Shown: positions 35,001-46,993 of the stretch, in pieces
Position numbering within the stretch: the stretch's first letter is position 1
Layout: every line of letters starts with the position of its first letter
Assembly (NCBI GenBank): GCA_001662425.1
Contig: BDDC01000024.1
Span: 94,533 to 158,532 of the forward strand
Source of the DNA: Chlamydomonas sphaeroides
Lineage: Eukaryota; Chlorophyta; Chlorophyceae; Chlamydomonadales; Chlamydomonadaceae
Direction of reading: 5' to 3'
DNA length: 64,000 bases
Notes under the pieces: generated by a model
Database searches by the model: none
What the model was told of the DNA's origin: nothing
The model's input: only the letters and a program-made list of their open reading frames with translations
Translations under genes and position numbers: made by a program

Positions 35001-38000
35001 CGGCACAGCGCCGACAGACTCATCCCGCCCGCGCGTGTCGGCCTTGGGCATGCGCCCGTGCCCTCCCGCAGAGCGCGGTGGATGGCATCCCGATCACCAT
35101 CCTGGACGCAGCGGTGGTGCCCATTCGGAATGTCCAGTGAGCAGTCTGAGCCGCAGAGCGGTCCACACGCGCGGCCGGGCATCGATATCAGCAGCGCGTG
35201 CCGTGGCCGCCGTGTCCTCCGCGCCGCGCTGCCCCGCCCTAAGACGCCGTGCCCTGCTGACCCACGGCCGTCGGATTCCCCAAAGCTGCCTTGCGGCTGC
35301 GGTCGCCGTGTCGTCCGTCGCGCGCTGCTCTGCTAGCCAAGCCCTGATCCTCTAGCGGGTGATGTGTTGAGCGTCCAATCGTGCCTCTTGTTTGCGCTCC
35401 CCAGGACGGCCTTCGCCGCGCTGCTAGCGCCCTACAATGCGACCTACGTCAAGCTGCAGGAGTACAAGGCAGACCAGACCGCCGCCCGCCTAACCACGCT
35501 TAAGACGTCAATCCAGGCGGCCGGCGACAACACGCAGGCACTGGCTCAGGCGGGACAGGTGCGGCTGCCCTGGGCAAACCCACACACGCGTTCCGCGCGG
35601 GGCGTGCGAACTTGACGACTTAAAATCAAACACACTCTTCACTGCCCAACTGCTCGCCTCCTCCGCGCCCTGGTGATTGCGCAACACCCCGCCGTGCCCC
35701 GTTGCAGACCGCCGCCAGCACCGCGGCCGCGAGCCCGCAGGTGCTTGCCCTGCAGACGGCCGTGACCGTGGGCAACCCCAGCCTGGTGTCGCTGTCCAGC
35801 AACCTGGTGTCGCAGAGCAGCGCGCAGGTCACAACCAACAACGACCTGCTCACCAAGGTACGGCAGCAGTCGCAGGTGGCGTGCAGCAGTGGCGAGCAGC
35901 TGTCGTAGCTCCAACGCTTGCGTGAGATTGCCGCTCCTGCACACACCCATCTTTCCGATGATCCGGCCACGCCGGCGGCCGCAACGAAGCAGCGGCGGCT
36001 GGGGAAGGGCTGGCGTTACCGTCCTCTTTTTCCAAGCGAGCGCTATGCCCCACCCTGCCCTGCCCCCCTACGGCTCCCGCAGGTCAACAACCGCATTCCC
36101 AACCTGGACCCCTTCACGCGGCCCATCAAGGCCATCAAAGACATCTACGACGCCCTGCCCACTCCCAAGTCAAACGTAGGCAACATCACGCAAACCTAAC
36201 TAGGCAGCCTGCGTATCGATGTGATCGCCGTTTCAAGTAGAGCTCGACGAAGGGATCGTACGCGGACTTTGCCCACCGCATGCCGTCCGTGGCCGCCGGC
36301 CCCGGGGCGCATGCGCGGCGGTCCTCCGTCCAGCACCGTTGAGAGTCGCGGCCGTGCATGCCCTGCGCCATGCGGGGGACTGCACCCATCCCCGGTGCCC
36401 TGACGCCCGCAAGAGTCGCGGCCGCACGCCCTGTGCCCTGTGCGGGACGGCAATGCTGTCTGGCATCCGCAGCAGGAGCTCACTGCGTGCGGCAGCGACA
36501 GCCCGGCAGCCCACCGAGCCCATTGGTGCGCCCCCTCTTCGCTTGCCCTCCAACGGCGCGCAGTTGGCCAAGGACGTGGATGATACGATTTTGGACATTC
36601 AGGTTCAGGTGAGGCGCGATGCGGAAAACGGCCGTGTGTGTAGCGTTTCTGGTATCGCGGCCATCGGAGTCAGGGGTCGACGCATGTCAGCCAGCCGCGC
36701 AGGCACGACGTCCGCCGGCGCCTTGTTGTAGATGCCAAATAAACGGACGGACGTCAACCGCTCTGCCCTGGCCCTGGACAGGTAGTCAAAATCCCCGGCG
36801 ACGTGAGCAAGCAGGTCGGCAAAATCCAGACGCAGATCAACGACGGCTCCAAGAAGATGAACGATGACGTGAGCGCGGGCGTTAGTAGCCCGCCGCACGG
36901 CTTCCGCCCAGCCACCTAAACACCACGCCATGGCCCTGTGCTGCAGCTCCGCCGAGTGGCTGGAGCGGGTCACACGCCTTGCCCGCGCCCCACGCCAGCC
37001 CGCCCACTTGCTCGTGGCCCCACGCCACATGTTTGCACGCGGGCCCTCACCCCTGTCCGGACCGCGCGCTACGCTTTGCGGCCGCAGGTTGTGATGACGC
37101 TGGCCGACTTCAAAAAGGACAACACCGACAGTAAGTTGGTTTGCTTGGGGCCGCCGCACCTGGTCAGCCGGCGTGAGACCCTGGCCTCCTGCTCGCCGGG
37201 GCTGCTGCTAGCCAGCGGTCCCGCCCGCATGCCCGGCGACAGCAGGCAACCCCCGCCCCGTGCTGACGCATCGGCCACGCTGCTTGCCCTGTTGCGCGAC
37301 GTGCAAGCGGTTTGGTGCGTGGTGCTGCCGACACCTCGCCCAGCATCCCCTGCGCACCGTGCTCCCGCCGCAGCCCTGGCGGACATCGACAGCCAGATCT
37401 ACACGGCGGTGGTGGTGATCTTTGCGGTGGCCGTGGTGCTCGTCACCTCTCTCATCGTCTTCACCGCCGTCAACTGCCCCTGGTGAGGCGGGGGGCGCCG
37501 TGGGATTGCTGACGGGCGGGCGGGCACAAGGCCCCTGGCGCGCCCTCGGTTGCACACCTTGCCATCCCGCCAGCCCGCCAGCCGCACGCAGAGCAAGCTA
37601 GCTGTCGCCCGCCATCATCGAACCCTTCCCCCCGCCCTCACTGCACCGTGTGCTGCCGCAGGGGCATCGGCTGCGGTATCTTCTTCATCCTCCTCATTGC
37701 CATTGTCCTCTTCATCCTGTCCATCCTGTACGCAGCGGTAGGCGACCGTTGCCGCCTGGCCCATTGACTGCCGCGGAGGCCGCTGCCCGCTGCCGCCCAG
37801 CCGCCGCAGTCACCGCCGCCGCAGCTCTCTCGCTCCAGGTCCCCGCGACCAGGGCTGTCGGCCCTCACAACCGCCATGGTCCGCAGCCCGCCTGCTTGGG
37901 TCCTCGGATTAAGAGATTGGTTTGCTTGGCGCCGGCGCCTCTCCGACCGCCGCCCTTGCTGCGTGATGGGGTCATGTCCGAACTCGCCGCCCTGCCTGCC

Positions 38001-40639
38001 TGCCTGCATTTGTCCCTTGTGTGCCGCAGGTCCTGGTCCTGCTGCAGGACGGCTGCTACCACACCGAGAACATCATTATCACCGAGGTCTCGAACTCGGT
38101 CAGCACCAGCAGCCTGGGCGGCGGCAGCGGCAGCGGCGGCGGCAACGCCACCTCGATTGCGGTGAGCGTTGAAGGCCCTTGTAGGACAGCCGCGCTGGCT
38201 GGGGAGCTGCGGTGGTGCTAGCCAGCGGAGCGATGAAGCTGCGGCTATGCCTGGTACCTGATGCCTGGTCACTGCTTACCTCTGTACGCGACCCCGCCTG
38301 AAGTACCTCCTGCATGTTTCCTTCCGTGCCCGCAGCCACTGCTGGAGTACTACTTCTTTGGCGACGTCAACGTTACTGCCCAGAATGCGCTCAAGGACGC
38401 CGACCTGGTCGACATAGACCTGGTACGGCGCCGCTCCATGGGCGCTGGCTCTGAGCCTGGCCCTGCCTTCCAGCCGTGTGGCCCCGACCGCCATGGCCAT
38501 GCCCGTGCATTCATCGGCACCAGCCCCCGCTGCCGCGCCCGCCACCTGAAGGCACACGAATAGCATGGTTGCCCGAAAGCAGATCTGACCTGCGACCCTG
38601 CCGCCCGCAGATCTTTATGGACGTGACGGACAGGATCAAGGGCATCGCCTCCGACCTGTCGGCCACCTACACGCCGCGACCCAAGCTGCTGGCCATCTTT
38701 GACAGCTCCTACATCTTCATCAATGCCACCTCCAACAACGTGAGCGCCGCGGGGCGGGGCCGGCCGCGACCACAATCCAGCCAACGGGCTGCCGTCCCGC
38801 CCTCGCTCGCCCCAACCTTGCGCCAGCCCCCGAGAGCGCCGCTGAACTGCTGCTCGGCAGCCGCCGCCGCAACCCAACGACCTGGGCCGTAAACCTCCTT
38901 TCGCAGCTTGCAAGCGGCCACAAGCGCCCTCGCGCCTGCCTTATCGCAGCAACAAGAGCCCTGTGCCGCTTGGCCCCGGCGCTCCCTCCTGTCGCGGCCT
39001 GGCCCAGCCCTGCAAGATTGACACCAACCTCCCCCCACCCCGCACTCCTGGCTGGGTCCGCAGACCATCACGTTGGTCAACATGGCGGGAGCCGCCCAAG
39101 TGCGGCCGCTGTACGCGGGCGTCAAGGGCTTTCCCTGCTGCCACGTCGCCGCCTGGGCGGGCGACAGCTGGAACAGTGAGCACCTCGCGCCCCTTGCGCC
39201 GCGACAGAGGTGCCCCGGGGGGCTCTAGGACGGATGGCTCCAGTGCAGGGCGCGCCGTGGCAGCAGGCGGAGCCTGGGCCCGTCGCAGAGGCAGGAGCCG
39301 GGGCAGTGCGCACGTGGCCCACCCTCACCCGCCTCCCCCCCCCCACTTCTTCCCTATCCTCTTCCCAACAGTCGCCACCTTTGGCGGCTGGCTGCTCATG
39401 GTTACTGCCTGGATGGCCATGGTCTTCCTGGGCCGCCTGGACGCGCTGCCGTACTCGGGGCCCTGCGGCTGCAAGCCCATGCTGCTGAGCAGGATAAAGG
39501 ACAAGGTGCGCGGGCGGGAGAGTGGGCCCCCGGGCCGGCGCGGCCGCGCGCCAGCGCTGTCAACGGGGGTGACCTAGGGCCCGGGCTGTGTTGCTGTTGT
39601 CGTGCAGTCCTGCTTGCTGTCACGCTGGCGCTGAAAAGGGCGCGTCTGCTGCCGCCGACCGCAGGTGCACCCCGACGGCGAGGGCAAGGGCGAGGGCGAC
39701 GAGGAGGAGGGCGTCAAGGCCGTGGTGCTGACGCCGCCGCCGCAGCAGGTGAGCCGAGCGGGGCGCCGCGCTCCGCCCAGCCCGCCGCCCGCTGGCAGGC
39801 CGCACCCACCCACTCCGCTTCTCCGGGCCCACTGCCACCTCTGCACACCCCCTCCAACCTCTGCCGGCGTGCCTCCGCCACCACCCCCACGACCGCCTGC
39901 ATCCCTCCGGCCTCGCGCCCCCCCGGCCGCCCTCCTGCTGCTCCGCACCGCTGCTGCCGCCACAACCTGGCGCCCCGCGATCTTGGGCCGCCCCTCATCC
40001 GTCCCTCTGCGTCCCTTGCACCGCCAGGCGGTGATGCAGCAGCAGCCCGACGGTAGCGTGGTGCCGGTGCCCGCCTACGACCCGGCCAGCGGAGGAGGCA
40101 TGTACGTCACCAGCCCGGGCGCGGTGGACCCCAACTCCGCGGCCTACGGCGCCCCCGCCCCCTCCATGATGGCCATCGACCCGCACACCGGCCAGCAGCT
40201 GGACCCCTACACGGGTGAGGCCGAGGGGCGCGTGGGGAGGGGATGGGGTGGGCGAGGGGAGGACAGGGTACCAGGACCTCAGACGACACGGTCATTGCGG
40301 GGGAGCTAGGGGCTCGGATGTCTGGAACGTGCTGTTGGGCTCCATACTGTGGCCAGCACTGGACCTGGCACCGAGCCCAGATGGCCCACACGTTGCGCTG
40401 GCCGACACGTGCTACCCCCCGCCCGCCCCCGCCATGCAGGCATGCCCATCGGCCCACCTCCGCCGGCCATGATGCCGCCGCCGGACGCGTACGCGCCGCA
40501 GCCGTACCCCCCGCAGCCCTACCCGCCGCAGCCCTACCCCGACCAGCAGCAGCAGTCGTACGGCGCGCCGCAGCAGCCGTACACGGGCCCGCAGCAGCCG
40601 TACACGGGAGGCCAGCAGCAGCAGCAGCAGCAGTCGTAG
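29082..40639 (+). CDS. Five-span prominin/tweety-like membrane protein
   Basis: 31 exons, 3,240 nt, 1,079 aa: 29082-29156, 29874-29951, 30186-30224, 30404-30456, 31053-31167, 31705-31753, 32041-32133, 32509-32739, 33092-33227, 33376-33439, 33717-33836, 34080-34178, 34359-34414, 34748-34892, 35072-35136, 35405-35558, 35708-35857, 36083-36175, 36564-36608, 36782-36868, 37088-37130, 37374-37482, 37662-37737, 38030-38161, 38336-38422, 38611-38739, 39064-39175, 39372-39505, 39665-39748, 40028-40214, 40440-40639. Topology: about 64 N-terminal residues with N-glycosylation sequons and no clear signal peptide; TM1 (65-82); Cys-rich cytoplasmic loop (RRCCMCCCMRQSC); TM2; a helical loop of about 535 residues; TM3 and TM4 close together (about 672-722); loop 2 (about 725-878); TM5; a Pro/Gln/Tyr-rich tail. 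This order matches prominin and tweety proteins, which shape membranes and protrusions (family knowledge). No strong sequence motif separates the two families; a flagellar or surface role is inference. Confidence 0.72.
30946..31019. repeat. 26-bp tandem repeat, about 3 copies, in intron 4 of the prominin-like gene
   Basis: Unit begins CGCCTCCCGCTGCTGATC; the copies are almost identical and end about 30 bp before the acceptor of the exon at 31053. Confidence 0.85.
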
Positions 40640-41987
40640 AGCTGCGCTGAGCTGCTGCTGGCCCGGCGGCGGCTAGGGTGAGGCGGCGGCGGCCGCAGCA
40701 GCGGCGTTGGGGGACGTGGTCACAGCGGCGGCACTCGCGGCAAGGCCGCAGCGGCTGCGATTGGCGGTGCACACATGCAGGGGCTGGTGGGCTGAGCGAC
40801 GTAGGGGGCCGGGGCGAGGGACACGCAGGCTGCGGAGCTTCGCGGATGAGTGCTTAGCATGGAGCTGCAGCGGGGCGCAGGGTACTGCATTTCCAACGTG
40901 ATTCATGTTGGCGTGGGCGGTGACTGATGTGGGTCGGCGTTGCATCCAGACGTGGAACTGGCCACGGCTGGGACCGGGCAGCAGGCGCTGCAATGAGGCG
41001 CGGTATGGCTAGGCAGGGGTTGGGCGCACTAGGCACCGACGTGCAGGCATCGGCAGTGGCTGCACGGCCGCGCCATGTCGGTGCAAGCGCTGCTGTGTGC
41101 GTGGTGCATCGCACCGTCACGGTGTCTGGTTTATGTTGTGGTGTGGGTGTGATTCTGCAAGGCTCGTCGCTTTGCTCGCAGGGCTTGCCGTACACTGGTG
41201 TGCAGGGACTTGCATAGGCCGCCATGGGCTGGAGCCAGCTGGGTTCGGCCTGTGCGGGCTTGACAGGCCGGCCGTGGGGGGTGTGTGGAGTACATCGGGT
41301 GGATTCTTGGCGAGAGCGTGGGGACACCTAATTGGATGCGGCTGTATGTGTGGGTGTGGCAGCTGTCAAGCAACGTATTTTAGTTACGGGGAGCGGCGTA
41401 AGAAGCAGTTCACCCCAATAGTGGACGGAGAGGCTGGATGTAACCCTCTTGACAACTACATGACCCAAGTCCGCGTTCACGACGCCGCCACGCCACGCGG
41501 GCACACGGAGGGCGAGCTCGTACCCCAGTGGCACTAGTTCAGCAGCCTTGTGATACGAGGACCCGAGCTGCACGGGACAGTCAGGGGGGCGCCGCGAACT
41601 GAGAGGAGATGACTCACTTTCAAGTGTAAAATTAGAATAGGGGAATCGTAAGAGGTGGACGGGGATGGTGAACTGAGTGCTGTGGGGGCGAGCGGGAGTG
41701 TGAGGGTGGGAGCTGGGAGGCTTTTTCGTACGGGTTTGGCATGACCGCGCGCGCTGCCTGTGTGCCTTGCGTGAGCTGACATCCAAACAAGTATGCATGC
41801 CATTGTTAACTTGCACCTGACGAACAGCTGTTGTCTTCGGTGCAACCTGGACGGAATATAGGAACCGCAAAACCTGTTTTGCCAGTCAACGCACCCACAT
41901 TACATAGCGGGTCGGCCCACTGGCATATGTAGCTTGGTGTGCGCGGCTGTACCGGAGCTATTATACGGCGTCGGGGAGTCTCGCGCG
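40640..41987. other. Intergenic: 3' UTR of the prominin-like gene and erlin 5' flank
   Basis: 1.35 kb without a supported gene. TGTAA at 41449-41453 and again at 41625-41629 are candidate poly(A) signals of the upstream gene, implying a 3' UTR of 0.8-1.0 kb. Confidence 0.5.
41449..41453 (+). terminator. Candidate poly(A) signal TGTAA (prominin-like gene)
   Basis: TGTAA is the usual volvocine poly(A) signal. This is the first one found after the stop at 40639; a second occurs at 41625-41629. Confidence 0.4.
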
Positions 41988-44900
41988 ATGAGCGCGCAGG
42001 GGCCCGGCCCCTCGCGCACAGCAGCAGCTGATGGGCCGCTGCCGCGGCGGCCGGCGCCTCCGACCCCAGTGTGGTTCAACGCGCCGATTTACATCTCCAT
42101 CGCGGCCATCTGCCTGGCCTTTTTCTTCCGGACAGCTGTGCATCAAATACCCGAGGCAAGGCTGCATCAAACCGTCAGGGGCTTGGTGCCCTCATGCCCC
42201 GTCAAGGCCGTGAGGGGGTGTGAGGGTGAGGTCAGGCTCGTGTGTCAGGGCACACGGGCCGCTTCCGATCCTCCTGCGCCTCTCGCGCGCCAAGGCCATG
42301 CGGTGGCCCTCACGCGCCCCCAGGGATACGTCGGCGTCTACTGGCGCGGCGGCAAGCTGCTCACGCGCATCACGCCGCCGGGCATCCGCGTGCGGCTTCC
42401 GCTGCTGGACAGCTACGAGGCGATCCAGGTCACAATGCAGGTGCGGCCATCGGCGGCTCCCCCAGCCATGCACAGCCTCACGGCAAACTAGCAGCCTCAC
42501 CGGCTTCCACCGGCATCCGTTTGTGCGGGTAGCAGCGGCTGCCAGCAATTCGGCCAGCGCCCCGGGGTGCGGGGCTCCGCAGGCACACCTGTCAGCCCCC
42601 AGCGCCGCCGACACCGGTGCCGCCCCGGCCGTGCAAGGCAGCAGCCAGGCACGCTCGCATGAGGGCTACCCGCCGCTGACGTCTCATTGCACGGGTGCTA
42701 GGTAGCCCCAGGCCTGGCCGGGGCCCGTGGTCGGGCGTGTGTGACAGGGCTGGGCCGCGCTTCGGCCCCGAGCAGCAGCGGCGGTGGCACCTGGCATGTA
42801 GGCCGCTAGCAGCCACACCCGACCCGGGGTCCATGGATCAGGTGAGCCCGGCCCCGGGGACCCACTCCATGGCCTAGGCCGCCTGGCCTAGTTGTGGACT
42901 GGCGCCTGGGGCGTCAGGCTGGGTCAGCCTTGCGCTCATGGGCCACCCTGGGTTGCTGCTGGTGCGCTGCGCGCAGACGGACAAGGTCACGAGCATCATG
43001 TGCGGCACCAAGGGCGGCGTCACCATCACCTTTGACAAGATTGAGGTGTGGCAGTTAAAGGCCAACCGCCTAGGCTGCACGGCACCACTGCTGCCGAGGC
43101 CGGGAAGGCCCGTTGCTGTTTTAGGATGGGTCTTTCTTGTTGGCCGGGTTGGCCGCTGGCGGGCTACTTGTGCAGGCACAGGGGCGTACTATAAACATGC
43201 TCGAAGACCAGAGGCCGCCGCCGGCTGCAAGATCCGAAGGCAAATTGTATCGCTGAGTTGACAGCCCGCGGGCCGCGGCCTGTCCACGGTGCGGCAGGTG
43301 GTCAACCGGCTCAAGCGGGACCTGGTGTACGACACGATACGCGAGTACGGCGTCCACTACGACCGCACCTGGATCTACGACAAGATCCACCACGAGATCA
43401 ACCAGTTCTGCAGCAGGTACAGTACGGCGCGCGTGCAGCCATCGGCCTGCACTCCGCACCCTGCCCGCCTCCGGCCCGTGGCTGCCCCGGGGGTTGCTTC
43501 CACAACCCACAGCACCGGCAGCGGGCCGCACCTGCCGCCAAGCCAAGCGCCCTCCTACCCTGCATCGCCCCCGTGGCTCGCCCCCAACAGCCATACGCTG
43601 GAGGAGGTCTACATCAGCAAGTTTGACCAGGTGTGTTGACCGGCAGGGCCACTCTGACCAACACAAAGCGCGACAGCACGCATGCGCATGTCCGGCCCCT
43701 GCTCCCGCCCAGGCCATGATGCCAACCTGCCGCCGCTCACCGCTTCGCCGCCCGCACCCGTACCTCGGCCCCTGCCGCCCCGCCACCCCTGCCCACTCCG
43801 GCTGCTGCCCCTGCTGGGTGGCGCCAGGTGGACGAGCGGATTAAGGACGCGCTGCAGGGCGACTGCGACCGCTACGCGCCCGGCATCGAGATCATCGCGG
43901 TGCGCGTCACCAAGCCCTCCATACCCGACTCCGTCTCCGCCAACTACATAGCCATGGAGGTGCGGCCCCGGCCTCGCCGCAAAGCGCACGACCTGTCCCA
44001 TCAAGCACGGGCCGCCAGCTTGCCGCCAACGGCGCCTGCGGGCCGGAATGCTGTAACCGGACGTTGGCAGTTTTCCCAGAAGAGCTCCAGCCAGCGCGTC
44101 AGGACACGCCTGCGCCACACGCGGACCTGCTCTCCCTACCACCACCACCACCATCACCTGCCCAGGTGGAGCGCACCAAGGCGCTGGTCGCGCTGGAGCG
44201 GCAGCGCGTGGTGGAGCGCGAGGCCGAGGCGGAGCGGCTGCGCGCGGTGGCGCAGGCGCAGCGCGCGGCCGAGACCAGCGCCATCGCCATGCGGCAGCTG
44301 CTGGCGGAGAAGGAGGCGGCGGCGCGCGTGGCGCTGGTGGGGCCTTGGGCGGCTCGGCGCAGGATCAGGAGCGGGAGCAGGGGCCGGGAGGGCTGGGGCC
44401 GCGGGGCCAGCAGGGTTGGCTGGCGCGGCCTCGTGGCTCGCCCTGCGTGGGTGCGCTGGCGCCACCAGCTGCCTGCATCCCTGCTGTGTGGCCTACGATG
44501 ATGCCCGGGACGAGTGCCGCCGCAGCCGGGCTCGTGTGACCGTGCTGCGGCTTGCTCCTGCGCAGGTGGAGGACGAGACATACCTGGCTCGCCAGAAGGC
44601 GCTGGCGGACGCCGACCACTACAGGTGCGGGCCTCAGCGCCTGGGCTGCTGGCAACCGACCCTGCGCGCTGACGCCAGGGAGGGAAGCGCGAGCGGCCGG
44701 AGAGGCGTGCCGCAGCTACGGGCCCGCAGCGCACGCCAAAGCAGGCCCTGGTCTCCGTGACGCTCTGGCTTTCACTGGTGGCCTGGCCCCGTGTGCACGT
44801 CCGTGGTGGACCCCTCAGGCTGGAGCGCGAGGCCGCCGCGCTGCGCTCCAAGCTGACGCCGCAGTTCCTGGAGTATGCGCTGATACAGGTGCGCCGTCAA

Positions 44901-45223
44901 GGCGTTGGAGGCAGCGCCGCTGCGGCCAGCAGTCAGCAGCCTGCTGGCCTGCCGCTCGGCGGGTGAACGTGCTGTGCCGCGTTTTGCCCTGCCGCTTGCC
45001 TCAGGCCATCACGAACAACACCAAGCTGTTCTTCGGAGACCGCCTGCCCTCGCTGCTGCTAGACACGCGGGCCAGCCTGCGAGGGGCCTTCGCGGGCCTG
45101 GGCGATGCCGCCGCCGCCACGACGGATGTTGGGGGTGAGGACTTGGCGGCGGCGTCGCTGGGTGCGACGCGGCAGGCGGCTGGCCAGGAGGGCGGGGCGG
45201 CGGCGGGCGGCGAGGGGCCGTGA
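41988..45223 (+). CDS. ERLIN: Erlin (SPFH/prohibitin-domain ER membrane protein)
   Basis: Exons 41988-42155, 42324-42440, 42977-43045, 43298-43416, 43591-43630, 43828-43959, 44166-44336, 44566-44624, 44819-44888, 45005-45223; 387 aa. In animals erlins form large rings in ER lipid microdomains and act in ER-associated degradation of IP3 receptors and in sterol control; the algal substrate is unknown. One N-terminal membrane helix (about 33-48) follows a Pro-rich head. The SPFH domain carries erlin signatures in order: GYVGVYWRGG, TDKVTSIMCGTKGGV, YDRTWIYDKIHHEINQFC, HTLEEVYISKFDQ, YAPGIEIIAVRVTKP. A charged coiled coil follows, then ETYLARQKALADADHY and the assembly segment NNTKLFFGDRLPSLLLD. 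A roughly 45-residue Ala/Gly tail makes it longer than the usual 340 residues. The first intron seems to use a GC donor (42156); homology favours it over a GT site 18 bp downstream. Confidence 0.95.
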
Positions 45224-46993
45224 GACGCCCGCTAGGGCTCAGCCGTTGGGTTGGGGCTATGCGCACAAGGGGGCGGATGGTGGAGCTTGCGTTGACTGGC
45301 TGGGGCTATGGTGAGTGGATACGCGGGTCACGTGTGGCGGCATGTGGGTGCAGAGCTGCCAGCTGCAGTGGGGCAGCAGGCACTGCAGGTGCGCAGGGGC
45401 CGGCTGGGGGGCCCCGCAGGGGCCGGCTGGGGCGTTGGGTTTGGCACTCTGGCTGCAGCGCGCACGGCTGTGCGGTGTGCGGGGCAGCAGCTGCTGCCGC
45501 ATGCGGTGATAGGCAAGCCGGGGCGCCAGTGGGTGCATGCGCAGTTGCGCATGGGGCCGTTCTTTGTCGCAGCGCACTGTCGCTGCCGGCGGCCGCCAGG
45601 GGCGAGCGCCCAGGCGAACTGGCGCTATCTGTCGTGCACTGTGTCGGGACTAACTGGCTATTCATGTAGGGGCGGCCACCGCCGCGGTGCATGCAGCACG
45701 CACTCGGGCGTGGGGTGTGGGGTCAGGAGTCGCCCCGTTGGCGTTTCGTTGGGCACAGGGACGTCGGGGTCCGTGTGTGCGGGGGCATGGCGGACTTGCG
45801 GGTGTGCACGGCACCGGGACCGTGCTTGGTGTCGTGGGCCTAGCTATTGCGTGGTGGCCGACCAGCGATGCAGCTCAGCGTCGAGGTTTGCCGCCTAGGT
45901 GTCACTCCGCAGGACTGCTGCTGTTTGCGTAGCGTGATCTTGCCATGTCCTCACTGGCCGAAAGGAGGGATTGAGTCGCCCTCGCCCTGAAAGTGCAGAG
46001 CCGGGGAGGGGGCGGGGCGGGACAGGAGGCGGGATGTGTGCAGTGGTCCGGCTCGGGTGGTGCAATGCGTCATGGGGTGACAGGGGTGCACGCAGGCTTG
46101 CTGCAACGGTGGAAGAGCAAGCCGGTGTCCTCTCGCCCAGGTGTCCTGGTCGCCATGGGCGTTGCGCCAACCGGCCTGCCCCACGGCGCTGCCCGCCACC
46201 CTTGCCACAACTGCCCCGCTACCTTTGTACGGTCGATGGATAGGTTGTGTGACCGTTGGCTGTTGGTACAGTGTGGGCTCGCTGCCCAGCACCTTGTGAC
46301 CGCGCTGTGCGGCGACACAAGGTTGGACCAGTTAGTGCGCACGGTTAGGCAGGGTATTAATGGCTAACCCCCCCCCCCAGAGCCCGAACAAACCGCTGTC
46401 CTGCGAGGAGGCCGGCACCTGCCACCGCAGAAGAGAGGGCAAGCGTGGGCAAGTGCTCGATATCAAGCACGATCACGCACTGCAGCATTGGGAAGTGCCC
46501 CTGCCCCCGGGCCCCGCCTGCCGTTGACCTCCTCGCGTCGACGTTCTCCTCATGCATGCTTGCATGTGTTTGCCCCCACTGCGCCGCGGCGCCAGCCTTT
46601 CACATTGTCAAGTCCCCACAAGCACAGCTGTAAGCGAAGGTCAATGAACCTTGAGGGACACGCCCATCGGTCCGGTCGGGGGTTAGCGCGGGGGGATCGG
46701 GGCCGGGACAGGCCGGGCGGGGCGTGGCGGGGGGTGGTGCGTGCTGGTGTTGGCAACACGTCGGCTTGCACTTGCGATAGACATACTAATTGAGCGAGTG
46801 TACTGTTCCCCAACGAACATACAAATATACATAAGATAGGCGCTCGTTCCAGTTGCTGAGCAAACAAACATCCTCGCGACAGCTCGCAAAGTCCGCTGCG
46901 CGCTTGAGCTCTTCCGCTTGACCCGCATTAACACAGCAAGCTATTAGGCAACAATTGCAAGCCGTCGTGTTCTTGGTCGCAGCGCAAGCAACC
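45224..46993. other. Intergenic: erlin 3' region and CDC20 5' flank
   Basis: 1.77 kb without a supported gene. It contains short G-rich direct repeats (GGGGCCGGCTGGGG, 45395-45435), a C-run near 46368-46378, and one TGTAA at 46629-46633. AT content rises from about 46780 to the CDC20 start. Confidence 0.5.
46629..46633 (+). terminator. Candidate poly(A) signal TGTAA (erlin gene)
   Basis: First TGTAA seen after the erlin stop; it would give a long 3' UTR of about 1.4 kb and leave about 360 bp to the CDC20 ATG. Confidence 0.35.

Noticed and set aside
42156..42180. Alternative GT donor of erlin intron 1 about 18 bp downstream of the GC site
   Set aside because: It is in frame but would insert six residues into a conserved strand (HQIPE-GYVGVY) where erlins have none; not excluded without RNA data.
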